A DNA stretch of 64,000 nucleotides. It comes from Burkholderiaceae bacterium DAT-1. Its GTDB lineage: Bacteria > Pseudomonadota > Gammaproteobacteria > Burkholderiales > Chitinimonadaceae. A model generated the notes under the pieces. It saw only the letters and a list, made by a program, of their open reading frames with translations. It was not told where the DNA came from and did not search any database. Positions 34,001 through 41,795 of this stretch are shown piece by piece. The first letter of the stretch is position 1. Every line of letters starts with the position of its first letter. Position numbers and translations under genes: made by a program. The stretch is taken from contig JAHRBI010000005.1 in NCBI GenBank assembly GCA_019084025.1, positions 62,001-126,000 of the forward strand, given 5' to 3'.

Positions 34001-34449
34001 TCAATTTCACGCAATTAGGCATCAAACTGGCAAATTGGCTGCCCGGAGAAGGTGCTGACAGTGAGCCAGCCATGCCTGCGCACCCAACGGTCAATCCACT
34101 GACGGCTGATGGCGATTTTTATCCGGACGAGGTGATCAGTCGAACAGGCGGAGATGTCGATTTAGCAGCACGCATTATTCAGGAAACCATTGCGTATCTG
34201 CCACAACTCCTCGAAACACTTGAGGCCGCAAGCGATCCGGAAGATATCCGGCGCCATTTACACACCATGCGCGGATTGACCGCGCAGATGGGTGCAAATA
34301 CATTGCAATCACACATTGAAGTACTGGAAAAGCAGGCTCGTCAGGGCAATTTACCTCATGCGAGCGCACTCGAGTCGCTGAAAATGCAACTACAGCAACT
34401 CGATCTAACCGTTCGCGCGTGGATGACGCATCATTCGTCGCCGGACTGA
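31042..34449 (+). CDS. Hybrid sensor histidine kinase (CHASE-PAS-PAS-HisKA-HATPase-REC-Hpt)
   Basis: 1135 residues, membrane-anchored. A helix at about 12-34 and another at about 322-343 bracket a periplasmic CHASE domain (YPGIQGLGYAAIIP, GFDMYSEPVRHAAM). Two PAS domains follow (about 365-475 and 486-610), then HisKA with the phospho-acceptor in MSHEIRTPMNG (about His633), HATPase (NLVGNAIKFTASG, DSGIGIS, GGTGLGLSIV), a receiver domain with Asp in LILMDVQMP (about 929), and an Hpt domain (HTMRGLTAQMGA, about His1074). The GTG at 31042 follows an AGGTG ribosome site. No partner regulator is adjacent. Its end overlaps the convergent rsmI end by 19 bp. Confidence 0.93.
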   Translation: MQLQAIRSTSHRFQFLPLLLPVVVLLFALLAVSFTMRELKQRHHDNLKQHFETDTKRISGKLAWRMVSYTQILRSAAGLMAASDQVHRGDWRQYYQQLQLESVYPGIQGLGYAAIIPKDRIQEVEARAHQEGLPDFRVRPDTPRQIYTSIIYLEPLDARNLRAVGFDMYSEPVRHAAMQRAASTGQIAISGKVKLVQETDKNIQAGVLAYVPVYRHGAILSDAPRREAALLGWVYSPYRMNDLIDNILREDLQDIRLRIYDEGTIGADTLLFDSLRNVNEPEIKPDFIKHIQLDIGGRRWTLLYTALPSFAATSRFEPPWVETGVMGLICLMLFVITWLLVNTRQRAEKIVQERSEALDIETRKNQLFMRSATDGIHIINKHGVILECSDSFCAMLGYSQTGMRELNVRDWDVMFPEHEIEGAIKALLDSGAVTTFETRHRRKDGSIMDVEIKSHPFELDGERVLFNSARNITERKQAEAQLLTSEARFRDFSTASSDWFWELDSQLRFSYFSDNAETSLGLMPGQLIGQFHEALVGPAIAAHAEHWEQHREDLQQHRPFRHFEYQIMIEERPRWFSVSGVPRFDDQGMFLGYRGTATDITERKETEFRLQEAMQAAQAATVAKSRFLATMSHEIRTPMNGVLGMAQLLMHSDISPEDRALYAETIVHSGQALMSLLNDILDLSKVESGKLELELIPFDPAQILEETHTLFRDSARQKGLALNSDKRTHNLLYMGDPMRIRQMLTNLVGNAIKFTASGEVHIGFSEQLLDASHAVLTFSVKDSGIGISQDRLAQLFQPFTQADNSTTRRFGGTGLGLSIVKHLAALMGGEVGVESTAGEGSQFWFKLPVLLAADQSAVVHGGEASLNDPAQHLIPRLKGHVLVTDDNSINRTVIGSMLVRLGLTVSQAVDGQDCIDKLNQGRQPDLILMDVQMPVLDGYSATERIRAREASAHLTPIPIIALTADAYADDRQHCMDVGMDDFLPKPINFTQLGIKLANWLPGEGADSEPAMPAHPTVNPLTADGDFYPDEVISRTGGDVDLAARIIQETIAYLPQLLETLEAASDPEDIRRHLHTMRGLTAQMGANTLQSHIEVLEKQARQGNLPHASALESLKMQLQQLDLTVRAWMTHHSSPD

Positions 34450-35303
34450 TCCTGCTCCTTGCGCAGACTGAGTGCACGCTCGTACAGGGCATTCTTGTTA
34501 CCGCCCGTGATATCTGCCACCAGCCGGACAGCCTGCTTGAGCGGCAATGCGTCCAGCAACGGCAGAAGAATTCTGTCGTGCGTACTGATATCTTCTTCGC
34601 GTAGCGGAGCCGCTTCGATCAGCACCACTAACTCGCCGCGCTGCTGATTGCTGTCTGCTGCTACCCAGCCCACCAGTTCGCCAAGTGGGGCGCGCTTGAT
34701 GGTTTCGAAGGTCTTGGTGAGCTCGCGTCCAACCACGGCCATCCGCTCCTCGCCAAATACAGCAGCCATATCTTCAAGCGATTCGGCAATCCGATGCGGC
34801 GCCTCGAAAAATGCCACCGTGTGTGGCAATTGGCTCAGACCTTCAAACTCTTTACGCCTCGCAACCCGCTTGGCCTCCGGAAAGCCATGAAAATAAAACC
34901 GGGGTGATTGCATGCCACCTGCAGCCAGCACAGTCAGCACGGCTGACGGCCCCGGAATCGGAATGACACGGTACCCAGCTGCATGCACGGCCTCAACCAG
35001 CCTCGCGCCCGGATCGGATACAGCAGGCGTACCGGCGTCTGACACCTGCGCAACCGCCAGCCCTTCCGCCAGCTTACTGATGACAAACTGTGCCGCTTCA
35101 CGCTCGTTATGCTCGCGCAGACTAATGGTTCGCACACCCGAGCCAATATGGCGCAAAAGTTGTCCGGTGACGCGGGTATCTTCCGCCGCAACCAGATCCA
35201 CGCCTCGCAAAACAGCCGTTGCGCGCACTGTCATATCATCGAGGTTTCCGATGGGGGTGGCCACAACATATAATGCGGGTCGGTCTATCTGGTAATGTTC
35301 CAT
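34431..35303 (-). CDS. rsmI: 16S rRNA (cytidine1402-2'-O)-methyltransferase
   Basis: Tetrapyrrole-methylase-fold enzyme that 2'-O-methylates C1402 in the ribosomal P site. 290 residues. Signatures: LYVVATPIGNLDDMT, LVAAEDTRVTG, VSDAGTPAVSDPGA, PIPGPSAVLT, and the late KNALYERAL. It is divergent from lpoA, as in E. coli, but here the two start codons touch (CATATG at 35301-35306). The 3' end overlaps the sensor kinase gene. Confidence 0.96.
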   Translation of the reverse strand: MEHYQIDRPALYVVATPIGNLDDMTVRATAVLRGVDLVAAEDTRVTGQLLRHIGSGVRTISLREHNEREAAQFVISKLAEGLAVAQVSDAGTPAVSDPGARLVEAVHAAGYRVIPIPGPSAVLTVLAAGGMQSPRFYFHGFPEAKRVARRKEFEGLSQLPHTVAFFEAPHRIAESLEDMAAVFGEERMAVVGRELTKTFETIKRAPLGELVGWVAADSNQQRGELVVLIEAAPLREEDISTHDRILLPLLDALPLKQAVRLVADITGGNKNALYERALSLRKEQDQSGDE

Positions 35304-36458
35304 ATGCTCGTTCGTACGGTGTTAACACAATTTGGCCGGATTGGCGCAGTTGCGCTACTTTACTGCGGCATGGCAACAGTTGCCAGCACAGAAGAGATAG
35401 CGCAAGCGTCCGCTCCACATATCGCAGTCATTCTGCCTTTGGATGCCAAGGGGCTGGAAGGACCTGTCAATGCGGTCTGGGCAGGTATTCAGGCGGCAGA
35501 GAGCAAGCTCGGTGACGAGCGGACGCCCAAGGTGCGTCTGTATGTCACGGGTGAGCAGGCCGAAGATTCAGTCAAGGCCTATGCAAAGGCGATCGAGGCC
35601 GGTGCTGTAGGCATGATTGGCCCACTGACGCGTCAGGGCGTCAACGCCATTGCTACCCGTACCAAGCCTGAAGTGCCTGTCCTCGCACTCAATAGCGTCG
35701 AGGGTAAACCCAATTCGCATCTGTTCTCTCTCTCGCTTGCCATTGAGGATGAAGCGCGCCAGACCGCTCGCTTGATGTATGAGGCAGGTGTCAATCGTCC
35801 GATGGTGGTGGAAGGCGAGGGACCGCTAGCCAAACGCATGCGTGAAGCATTTGCAGCGGAATGGCATGCACTGGCGAAATCCGCTCCGCAAATTGGTATG
35901 TTGGGCAGTACGCGTGAATCCTACGCCAAATTACGCGACGCGCTCCTTAAGCAAACAGCTGATGCAGCCTTCCTTGCCACGACTGATTTGCAGGCCCGCA
36001 TGATCCGGCCTTACCTCGGTCAGTCGGCCAAGGTGTATGCCACGTCGCAAGTCTGGAATGGCAAGTTTGCACTGGCAGGCGCCAATCTCGACCTGGCGGG
36101 TGTTCGGTTTGTCGATATGCCCTGGTTACTCGACCCCTGGCATCCGGACAATACGGTGTTCCCCCGCGCGGAGCCCGCTCTGCCTGCCTCGCTTGATCGC
36201 CTGTATGCGCTTGGTATAGATGCCTACCGCCTGGTTTTATTACTCATGGTGTCGAATCCAGATGCGGCCATTGAAATGCAAGGTGTCACCGGCACATTGA
36301 AGTTAATGCCGGATCACCGATTTGTGCGTGATCTTGTAGCTGGCGAAATTGGTGTCGGGCCTGCTACCGCGCCGCCCGAACCTGCAGGCAAAGCGACTGA
36401 TGCCGCCGAGGCAGTCTCTCCCGCGACACTGCCACCCACTGGTGTACAGGTAAAATGA
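35304..36458 (+). CDS. lpoA: LpoA/LppC-like penicillin-binding protein activator
   Basis: 384 residues with a periplasmic-binding-protein type I fold (APHIAVILPLDAKGLEGP, GMIGPLTRQGVNAI, VPVLALNSVE), like the C-terminal half of LpoA, which activates PBP1A from the outer membrane. It lacks the long TPR N-terminal domain of enterobacterial LpoA. The signal region ends VALLYCGMATVAS; the Cys is preceded by Tyr, so it is a poor lipobox. Start options are ATG 35295, ATG 35304 (chosen) and GTG 35319; the first overlaps rsmI. It is coupled to yraN by ATGA. The C-terminus is Pro/Ala-rich. Confidence 0.82.
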   Translation: MLVRTVLTQFGRIGAVALLYCGMATVASTEEIAQASAPHIAVILPLDAKGLEGPVNAVWAGIQAAESKLGDERTPKVRLYVTGEQAEDSVKAYAKAIEAGAVGMIGPLTRQGVNAIATRTKPEVPVLALNSVEGKPNSHLFSLSLAIEDEARQTARLMYEAGVNRPMVVEGEGPLAKRMREAFAAEWHALAKSAPQIGMLGSTRESYAKLRDALLKQTADAAFLATTDLQARMIRPYLGQSAKVYATSQVWNGKFALAGANLDLAGVRFVDMPWLLDPWHPDNTVFPRAEPALPASLDRLYALGIDAYRLVLLLMVSNPDAAIEMQGVTGTLKLMPDHRFVRDLVAGEIGVGPATAPPEPAGKATDAAEAVSPATLPPTGVQVK

Positions 36459-36796
36459 ACACGCTGGGACAAGATGCGGAAGCGCAAGCTGCTGAATTTC
36501 TGCTTGCTCGTGGCATCAGGCTCATTGCGCGTAATTGGCAATGTAAACTGGGCGAACTGGATCTAATTGGCTGGGATGGCAAGACGCTGGTGTTTTTTGA
36601 AGTGCGCCAGCGTAAGTCATCCCGCTTTGGCGGCGCTGCGGCCAGTATTACATTAAGCAAGCAAAAGAAACTCTGGCGCTGTGCGCAGGTCTATCTGCAA
36701 ACAATGCCGGTAACCCCTCCCTGCCGATTTGATGCTGTGCTGTTCGATGGCAATCAAGCGCCGGAATGGCTTCAGCACATCTTAGAATTTGCCTGA
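36455..36796 (+). CDS. yraN: UPF0102 (YraN) nuclease-like protein
   Basis: 113 residues. It has the UPF0102 pattern: GQDAEAQAAEFLLARG, then GELDLIGWDGKTLVFFEVR, in which the Glu/Asp and ExR-type residues resemble a restriction-endonuclease-like active site, then a Lys-rich helix SKQKKLW. Function in vivo is not established. It lies between lpoA (4-bp overlap) and diaA, the same position as in E. coli. Confidence 0.92.
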   Translation: MNTLGQDAEAQAAEFLLARGIRLIARNWQCKLGELDLIGWDGKTLVFFEVRQRKSSRFGGAAASITLSKQKKLWRCAQVYLQTMPVTPPCRFDAVLFDGNQAPEWLQHILEFA

Positions 36797-36836
36797 TCCG
36801 CCCCACACCCAACCCCACACTGGATATTTTCACGAA

Positions 36837-37427
36837 ATGGATCTGGTACAACGCATCACCGAGCAGTTTATCGAGAGCATCGAGGTCAAGCACACCATGG
36901 CCGAACTGCTACCTGCGCAAATTGCTACTGCAGCGGAACTGATGGTCTCAACCTTGATGAGCGATCATAAAATCCTGATCTGTGGCAATGCGGGTTCGGC
37001 GGCCAATGCGCAGCATTTTGCCTCGGAAATGGTGGGGCGCTTCGAGAAGGAGCGTCCGGGTCTTGCGGCCATCGCACTAACGACCGACAGTGCCATGCTG
37101 ACTGCGATTGCCAGCGAATATGATTTCGATCTGATTTTTTCCAAGCAGATTCGTGCATTGGGGCAACCCGGTGATATCTTGCTGCTGGTCACCAGCAGTG
37201 GCCGCCCCGCCAATCTGATCGAAGCCATTCATGCAGCGCACGAACGTCACATTACCGTCATTGCGCTCACGGGCAGAGATGGCGGCGAAGTTGCCGAACT
37301 GCTGAAAGGCGACGATATCCTCCTGAATGTGCCAACGGACAGAGGGCCGCGTATTCAGGAAACTCACTTATTGATCTTGCATGCGCTTTGCGATGCAATC
37401 GACTTCTATCTGTTAGACGGAGAATAA
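36837..37427 (+). CDS. diaA: SIS-domain protein DiaA (DnaA initiator-associating), GmhA-like
   Basis: 196 residues, the same length as E. coli DiaA. The SIS domain shows ILICGNAGSAANAQHFASE and LLLVTSSGRPANLIEA. The segment GRFEKERPGLAAIALTTD matches DiaA-type sequences more than phosphoheptose isomerase, and the gene order rsmI/lpoA-yraN-diaA-dolP is that of E. coli. DiaA tetramers bind DnaA and help open the origin. GmhA (heptose synthesis) remains a possible alternative. I took the ATG at 36837; an upstream in-frame start at 36789 would overlap yraN. Confidence 0.88.
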   Translation: MDLVQRITEQFIESIEVKHTMAELLPAQIATAAELMVSTLMSDHKILICGNAGSAANAQHFASEMVGRFEKERPGLAAIALTTDSAMLTAIASEYDFDLIFSKQIRALGQPGDILLLVTSSGRPANLIEAIHAAHERHITVIALTGRDGGEVAELLKGDDILLNVPTDRGPRIQETHLLILHALCDAIDFYLLDGE

Positions 37428-37432
37428 CAACG

Positions 37433-38014
37433 ATGATCCAATTCAAGCGATTTTCCGCGGGTTTGCTGCTGGCAGGCCTGATGACGACACAACTGACAGG
37501 CTGTTTTGGCCTGGTCGTCGCAGGCGCAGGCACCGCAGCAGCCGTTGCCAATGATCGTCGCCCCAGCAAAACCGTGTGGAACGATCAACAGATCGAAATG
37601 CGCGTGGCCGAGCGCATTGGCGCCAAATTTGGTACCAGCACACACGTAAACGTCAATTCGTTCAATCGCAAGGTGTTGCTGAGTGGCGAGACGCCTGATG
37701 CGGCCACTCAGGCTGAGGTTGCCCGTATTGCATCCGAAACGCCAGATGTTGCTAAGGTCTACAACGAAACCACTGTAGCGCTCACCTCAACTGTCGGTGC
37801 CCGTGCGAAAGATGTGACGCTCACCACCCGTATCAAGGCGCGGATGGCCGATGCGGGCAAGTTCTCTCCGGTGCATGTCATGGTCACCAGCGAGCGTGGC
37901 AGCGTCTTCCTCATGGGACTAGTGACCCGCAAGGAAGGTGCCGACGCGGCGCAGATCACCAGCAATACCGAGGGCGTAGAACGGGTAGTGACCTTGTTCG
38001 ATTATATCGACTGA
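37433..38014 (+). CDS. dolP: Outer-membrane lipoprotein with two BON domains (DolP/YraP)
   Basis: 193 residues. The signal peptide ends in the lipobox LTGC (Cys about 24), so the mature protein is lipidated. Two BON domains follow (about 50-115: QIEMRVAERIGAKFG...VYNETTV; about 125-190: TTRIKARMADAGKF...VVTLFDYID). In E. coli DolP binds anionic phospholipids and supports outer-membrane integrity and septal amidase control. The ribosome site GGAGAATAAC supports the ATG at 37433. It is the last gene of the lpoA operon, closed by a terminator. Confidence 0.92.
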   Translation: MIQFKRFSAGLLLAGLMTTQLTGCFGLVVAGAGTAAAVANDRRPSKTVWNDQQIEMRVAERIGAKFGTSTHVNVNSFNRKVLLSGETPDAATQAEVARIASETPDVAKVYNETTVALTSTVGARAKDVTLTTRIKARMADAGKFSPVHVMVTSERGSVFLMGLVTRKEGADAAQITSNTEGVERVVTLFDYID

Positions 38015-38038
38015 GCACCTAAGCCGTAGGCAATCTGG

Positions 38039-38067
38039 AAGGGCGGCCAAAGGTCGCCCTTGCTTTT
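38039..38067 (+). terminator. Terminator of the lpoA-yraN-diaA-dolP operon
   Basis: AAGGGCGGCC (38039-38048) pairs with GGTCGCCCTT (38052-38061) around AAA with one G-U type mismatch, followed by GCTTTTGC. Confidence 0.8.
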
Positions 38068-38185
38068 GCTCAGCCACAAATTAACTTCAACTTTTCCGAA
38101 CAACTCCAACGCGACATTTCGCTATCTTCTCGCTCGGTGCATAGCCACAATGCCAGCAGATTAACTTGTCTGGTTCGTGCGCATC

Positions 38186-38968
38186 ATGTCTGCCTCCCGT
38201 CTCCCTACTTTATTCATTTCCCATGGCTCGCCAATGATGGCGGTGGAGCCGGGAACTGCGGGCACACACTGGCAGATGCTGGCCAGCAGTCTGCCCAGAC
38301 CCGCCGCCATTTTGATGATTTCCGCTCACTGGACGACCACCCAGCCGACTATCAGCGCCCCTGCTACCAATCAGACCATTCATGATTTTGGTGGCTTTCC
38401 GGACACCTTATATCAATTGTCCTACCCGGCGCCTGTCGCCCATGAACTCGCATCCCGCACACAAGCCTTGCTGGAGCATGCCGGGATACCTGCACATATT
38501 GACCGCCAGCGCGGGCTGGATCATGGCGCATGGGTGCCCCTGATGCAGATGTACCCCGATGCGGATGTGCCAGTGATCCAGTTGTCCGTTCAGCCAGGCC
38601 AGTCGCCAGCGTGGCATTTGCAGCTTGGTGCTGCATTGTCGCCATTGCGTGACGAGGGCGTACTGATCATTGGCAGCGGCGGGATGACGCACAATCTGCG
38701 CGATGTGCAGTTCGGTGTCGCTGATGATCAGGCCTACGAATACGTTTTCGCATTTCAGCAATGGATGGCGGATGCGCTATCCTCTGATCAAACCACACCA
38801 TTAGCGCAATACCGTACTCAGGCGCCGGGTGCTACGCGTGCACACCCTACTGACGAACACCTGCTGCCCGTGTTTGTCGCGCGAGGCGCTGCGACCGGTT
38901 CGGCTACTCGCCTGTTTAATGGCATTTCGCTGGCAGCGCTGGCGCTAGATGTGTGGTGTTTTGATTGA
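38186..38968 (+). CDS. LigB-type class III extradiol dioxygenase (4,5-DOPA dioxygenase-like, YgiD)
   Basis: 260 residues. Metal-binding residues are visible as in YgiD: the N-terminal LFISHGSPMMAVEPG, ISAHWTT, and the later LDHGAWVPLMQMYPDA. Additional landmarks are GSGGMTHNL and a late HPTDEHLLPVF. Such zinc or iron enzymes cleave catechols such as L-DOPA; the natural substrate in most bacteria is not known. The ATG at 38186 is preferred to a GTG 9 bp upstream. It is a single gene. Confidence 0.88.
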   Translation: MSASRLPTLFISHGSPMMAVEPGTAGTHWQMLASSLPRPAAILMISAHWTTTQPTISAPATNQTIHDFGGFPDTLYQLSYPAPVAHELASRTQALLEHAGIPAHIDRQRGLDHGAWVPLMQMYPDADVPVIQLSVQPGQSPAWHLQLGAALSPLRDEGVLIIGSGGMTHNLRDVQFGVADDQAYEYVFAFQQWMADALSSDQTTPLAQYRTQAPGATRAHPTDEHLLPVFVARGAATGSATRLFNGISLAALALDVWCFD

Positions 38969-39046
38969 GTTCTCGTTCCACATATTGCAGTGCAACTTGA
39001 CTATCAAGCACTTGCTTTGTGATGATGCGACGACTCCTTTTCGGGA

Positions 39047-39508
39047 ATGCATCCCATGAATGCCTCTTTGTTCCGCCGCCTGATCAATCTGTGGCCGCCG
39101 TTTCTGTTTACTGGCATTACTACCGAGAAGCTCGCCGCAGATTACCGCGAAGCGGTCATCGCACTGAAGCTGCACTGGTACAACCGTAATGCTGTCGGCG
39201 TGCATTATGGGGGTAGTCTGTTTTCCATGACCGATGCTTGGTATGTGATCATGCTGATGCACAATCTGGGCAAGGATTACTTTGTCTGGGATAAGCACGC
39301 CTCGATAGACTACATCAGCCCCGGCAAAGGCATCGTCCGCGCCCGGTTCCACCTCAGTCAGGCACAAATCGACGAAATACGCGACCGTACCGCCAATGGA
39401 GAGAAATACCTCCCGCAGTTCAGTGTCGAGGTCATCGACGAACAAGGCGAGCTGGTCGCTCGCGTCGTCAAGACGCTCTACATCCGCCGCAAACCAAACA
39501 AACGCTGA
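39047..39508 (+). CDS. DUF4442 hotdog-fold protein (thioesterase-like)
   Basis: 153 residues from the ATG at 39047 (a second ATG at 39056 is equally possible). The central NAVGVHYGGSLFSMTDAWYV is the hotdog helix region, and ARVVKTLYIRRK is the closing strand. DUF4442 proteins resemble acyl-CoA thioesterases, but no substrate is established. It stands alone between two plus-strand units, with 146 bp to the LytS-like gene. Confidence 0.78.
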   Translation: MHPMNASLFRRLINLWPPFLFTGITTEKLAADYREAVIALKLHWYNRNAVGVHYGGSLFSMTDAWYVIMLMHNLGKDYFVWDKHASIDYISPGKGIVRARFHLSQAQIDEIRDRTANGEKYLPQFSVEVIDEQGELVARVVKTLYIRRKPNKR

Positions 39509-39654
39509 TGCCAACCCATACCTGATCTACTGCACACGTCGCCAGCAGGCATCTGGCGACGTTATCCCGCCACTCTGTCGCAACGATCAAACGGTTTCCG
39601 CAAAATCAGACAAGCTGAACAGCATCAACATCCCCCTCCGATTGGGAAAACGGT

Positions 39655-40824
39655 ATGCTTTCGCTTCAGCACTTGCCTTGGTTTGCCATGGAACACCTGC
39701 ATCCGCTCCACTTCATTGCCCCGCTCCGGCGCGGAAAATATTTCCACTTGTTCAGCATTCTTAAAACCCTGATCTTTGGCTGTCTGGTCGGGTGCGTATT
39801 TTTCCTGACCTGGGTGATGTACTACGGCTGGCCCGCATATATTGGCCGGGTGTTTGTCAGTCATATGGTCATGGCAACATGCATTTCCTTGTCCATTCAT
39901 GGGCTGATCAGCGCAGCGGTGAGTGCATTTCCGCGATTCTGGGAGCGTGCCACCCACCGCACTCAGATGATTGCGCACGCGGCCTTGTCACTGATGGGGG
40001 TCACGCTGGGCTATCCGGTCGGCATGATCCTATCAAGGGTCATCGTCAATGGTCTCCATTCGACCTGGCATGATTTATCGATCGAATCACTTCGTTCGAT
40101 TGCCATTGCAGCCCTCATGGCCTGTGTCATCATCGCCATCAGTAATTATGTCAACCTGCGCGATCTGCGTAGCCGCGAACGACTGGCCAGAGAGCAGGAA
40201 CAGCGTGCGACCAGTGAACGGCATGCCATGGAAGCTGAATTGCGCATGCTGCAGGCACAGATTGAGCCCCACTTTCTGTACAACACGCTAGGGGGCGTAG
40301 TCAGCCTGATCGAGATTGATCCGACCCGAGCCCGCATCATGCTGGAACGGTTTATTGACTATCTTCGCGCCTCGCTTAATGCCAGCCGTCATGAGCATGC
40401 GACTTTGGCAGACGAACTGAAAACCATCCGCGCTTTGCTTGATATTCTTGCCTTACGCATGGGCGCACGATTACGGTATCGCATTGAAGTCGCAGACGAA
40501 TTGCTATCTCACCCCTGCCCTCCCATGCTGATTCAACCCTTGGTCGAAAATGCGATCAAACACGGACTTGAGCCCAAAATTGAGGGTGGCGAAGTCTGCA
40601 TCTGTGCGAGACAAACACCCGGCCAATTGATTATCGAGATCAGTGATACAGGTATGGGACTGGACGCCGCCCCCACCAGCGGTACTCGCGTGGGCTTGAG
40701 CAATCTGCGCCAGCGTTTGCATGTACTATTTGGAAAACAGGCCAGTCTGCAATTAATACCTAATGCTGGCCCAGGCGTGACCGCGAAAATCGTCATGCCA
40801 TTCGAGGAGACACTTTCACCATGA
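39655..40824 (+). CDS. LytS/AlgZ-family sensor histidine kinase
   Basis: 389 residues. Four hydrophobic segments lie in about 35-170 (LIFGCLVGCVFFLTWVMYYG, MVMATCISLSIHGLI, AALSLMGVTLGYPVG, IAIAALMACVIIAISNYV). A coiled linker follows, then the His_kinase domain with the phospho-acceptor in LQAQIEPHFLYNTLGG, and HATPase motifs PLVENAIKHGLEP and DTGMGL. The pattern matches the LytS/YehU/AlgZ type. It overlaps the next gene (LytTR regulator) by 4 bp, so they form a two-component pair. Confidence 0.92.
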   Translation: MLSLQHLPWFAMEHLHPLHFIAPLRRGKYFHLFSILKTLIFGCLVGCVFFLTWVMYYGWPAYIGRVFVSHMVMATCISLSIHGLISAAVSAFPRFWERATHRTQMIAHAALSLMGVTLGYPVGMILSRVIVNGLHSTWHDLSIESLRSIAIAALMACVIIAISNYVNLRDLRSRERLAREQEQRATSERHAMEAELRMLQAQIEPHFLYNTLGGVVSLIEIDPTRARIMLERFIDYLRASLNASRHEHATLADELKTIRALLDILALRMGARLRYRIEVADELLSHPCPPMLIQPLVENAIKHGLEPKIEGGEVCICARQTPGQLIIEISDTGMGLDAAPTSGTRVGLSNLRQRLHVLFGKQASLQLIPNAGPGVTAKIVMPFEETLSP

Positions 40825-41609
40825 CTACCGCCATCATTGCTGATGACGAAGCGCATCTTGCGGATTATCTGGCCGCCCTGCTCAAGCGCCAGTGGCCTGA
40901 ACTCACCATTTCGGGCATCGCGCATAATGGCGTGGATGCCCTGCGACTCATCGACGATCACTGCCCGGATATTGCCTTTCTCGATATCCGCATGCCGGGC
41001 ATGACAGGGCTTGATGTGGCGCGCAAGCTGAGTGAATACGATGAAGCACCTGCCGTCGTATTTGTCACCGCATATGATGAACACGCACTGGAAGCCTTTA
41101 ACCGTGCCGCCGTAGATTACATCCTGAAACCCCCTACCGAGGCGCGGCTGGCAGAAACCATCAAACGTCTGCGCACCCGTATCCAGCCTGCTCGTGCCGA
41201 CGCGCAGCCCACCAGCAATCAGCAGGCGCTACTGGAACAGCTCGCCGGTTTAATCGGCGGACAATCCGCGCCTGCCCGCAAGCGCATGCAGTGGCTGCAC
41301 GCATCTCAGGGGAGCGATACGCGCATGATCAGCATCGACGAAGTCGTTTACCTTCAGGCAAACGACAAATATGTCAGCATCTTTACCGATGACGGTAGTG
41401 AATCACTGATCCGCACGCCACTCAAAGAGCTTGCCGACCAGCTCGATACCGACCAGTTCTGGCAAATCCATCGCGGTACCATCGTCAATACGCGCCATAT
41501 TGCGGGTACGACACGTGATTTCACTGGACGATTGCTGGTTAAACTCAAGGATCGTAACGAACGACTTCCCGTCAGTCGGATTTATCTGAGTTTGTTCAAG
41601 CAGATGTAG
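40821..41609 (+). CDS. LytTR-family response regulator
   Basis: 262 residues. The receiver domain has the acidic pair IIADDEAHL and the phospho-acceptor Asp in IAFLDIRMPGMTG (about Asp54), with Lys in ILKPP. The C-terminal LytTR DNA-binding domain (about 160-260) shows SIDEVVYLQANDKYVSIFT and FWQIHRGTIVN. This AlgR-like layout controls exopolysaccharide, pili or biofilm in other bacteria; targets here are unknown. It is coupled to the LytS-like kinase by an ATGA overlap. Confidence 0.92.
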   Translation: MTTAIIADDEAHLADYLAALLKRQWPELTISGIAHNGVDALRLIDDHCPDIAFLDIRMPGMTGLDVARKLSEYDEAPAVVFVTAYDEHALEAFNRAAVDYILKPPTEARLAETIKRLRTRIQPARADAQPTSNQQALLEQLAGLIGGQSAPARKRMQWLHASQGSDTRMISIDEVVYLQANDKYVSIFTDDGSESLIRTPLKELADQLDTDQFWQIHRGTIVNTRHIAGTTRDFTGRLLVKLKDRNERLPVSRIYLSLFKQM

Positions 41610-41699
41610 TGTGCGCTCTACCTATATTATCTCCTGGAGACCTGCCGGACATCTTAGGCTGCTCGCCTTTCGCACTGTCTCACCGGCGCACAGGCATTG

Positions 41700-41735
41700 A
41701 CTGACCACTCGTTAGCAATTAAATTGCCGGTCAGT
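41700..41735. promoter_or_regulatory. Inverted repeat upstream of the tetR-like gene
   Basis: ACTGACC (41700-41706) and GGTCAGT (41729-41735) are perfect inverted 7-mers 22 bp apart, 61 bp before the TetR-family start. TetR-type repressors often bind palindromes before their own genes, but the long spacing makes this a tentative call. Confidence 0.35.
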
Positions 41736-41795
41736 AATTAAAATGCAATGGATGCGTCATGTGCGTATTCATGCAGCCATAACTGGAGACACACT

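Noticed and set aside
36837-37427. Phosphoheptose isomerase GmhA as the identity of the SIS protein
   Set aside because: Length, the GRFEKERPGLAAIAL segment and the lpoA-yraN-dolP context favour DiaA; GmhA is kept only as an alternative.
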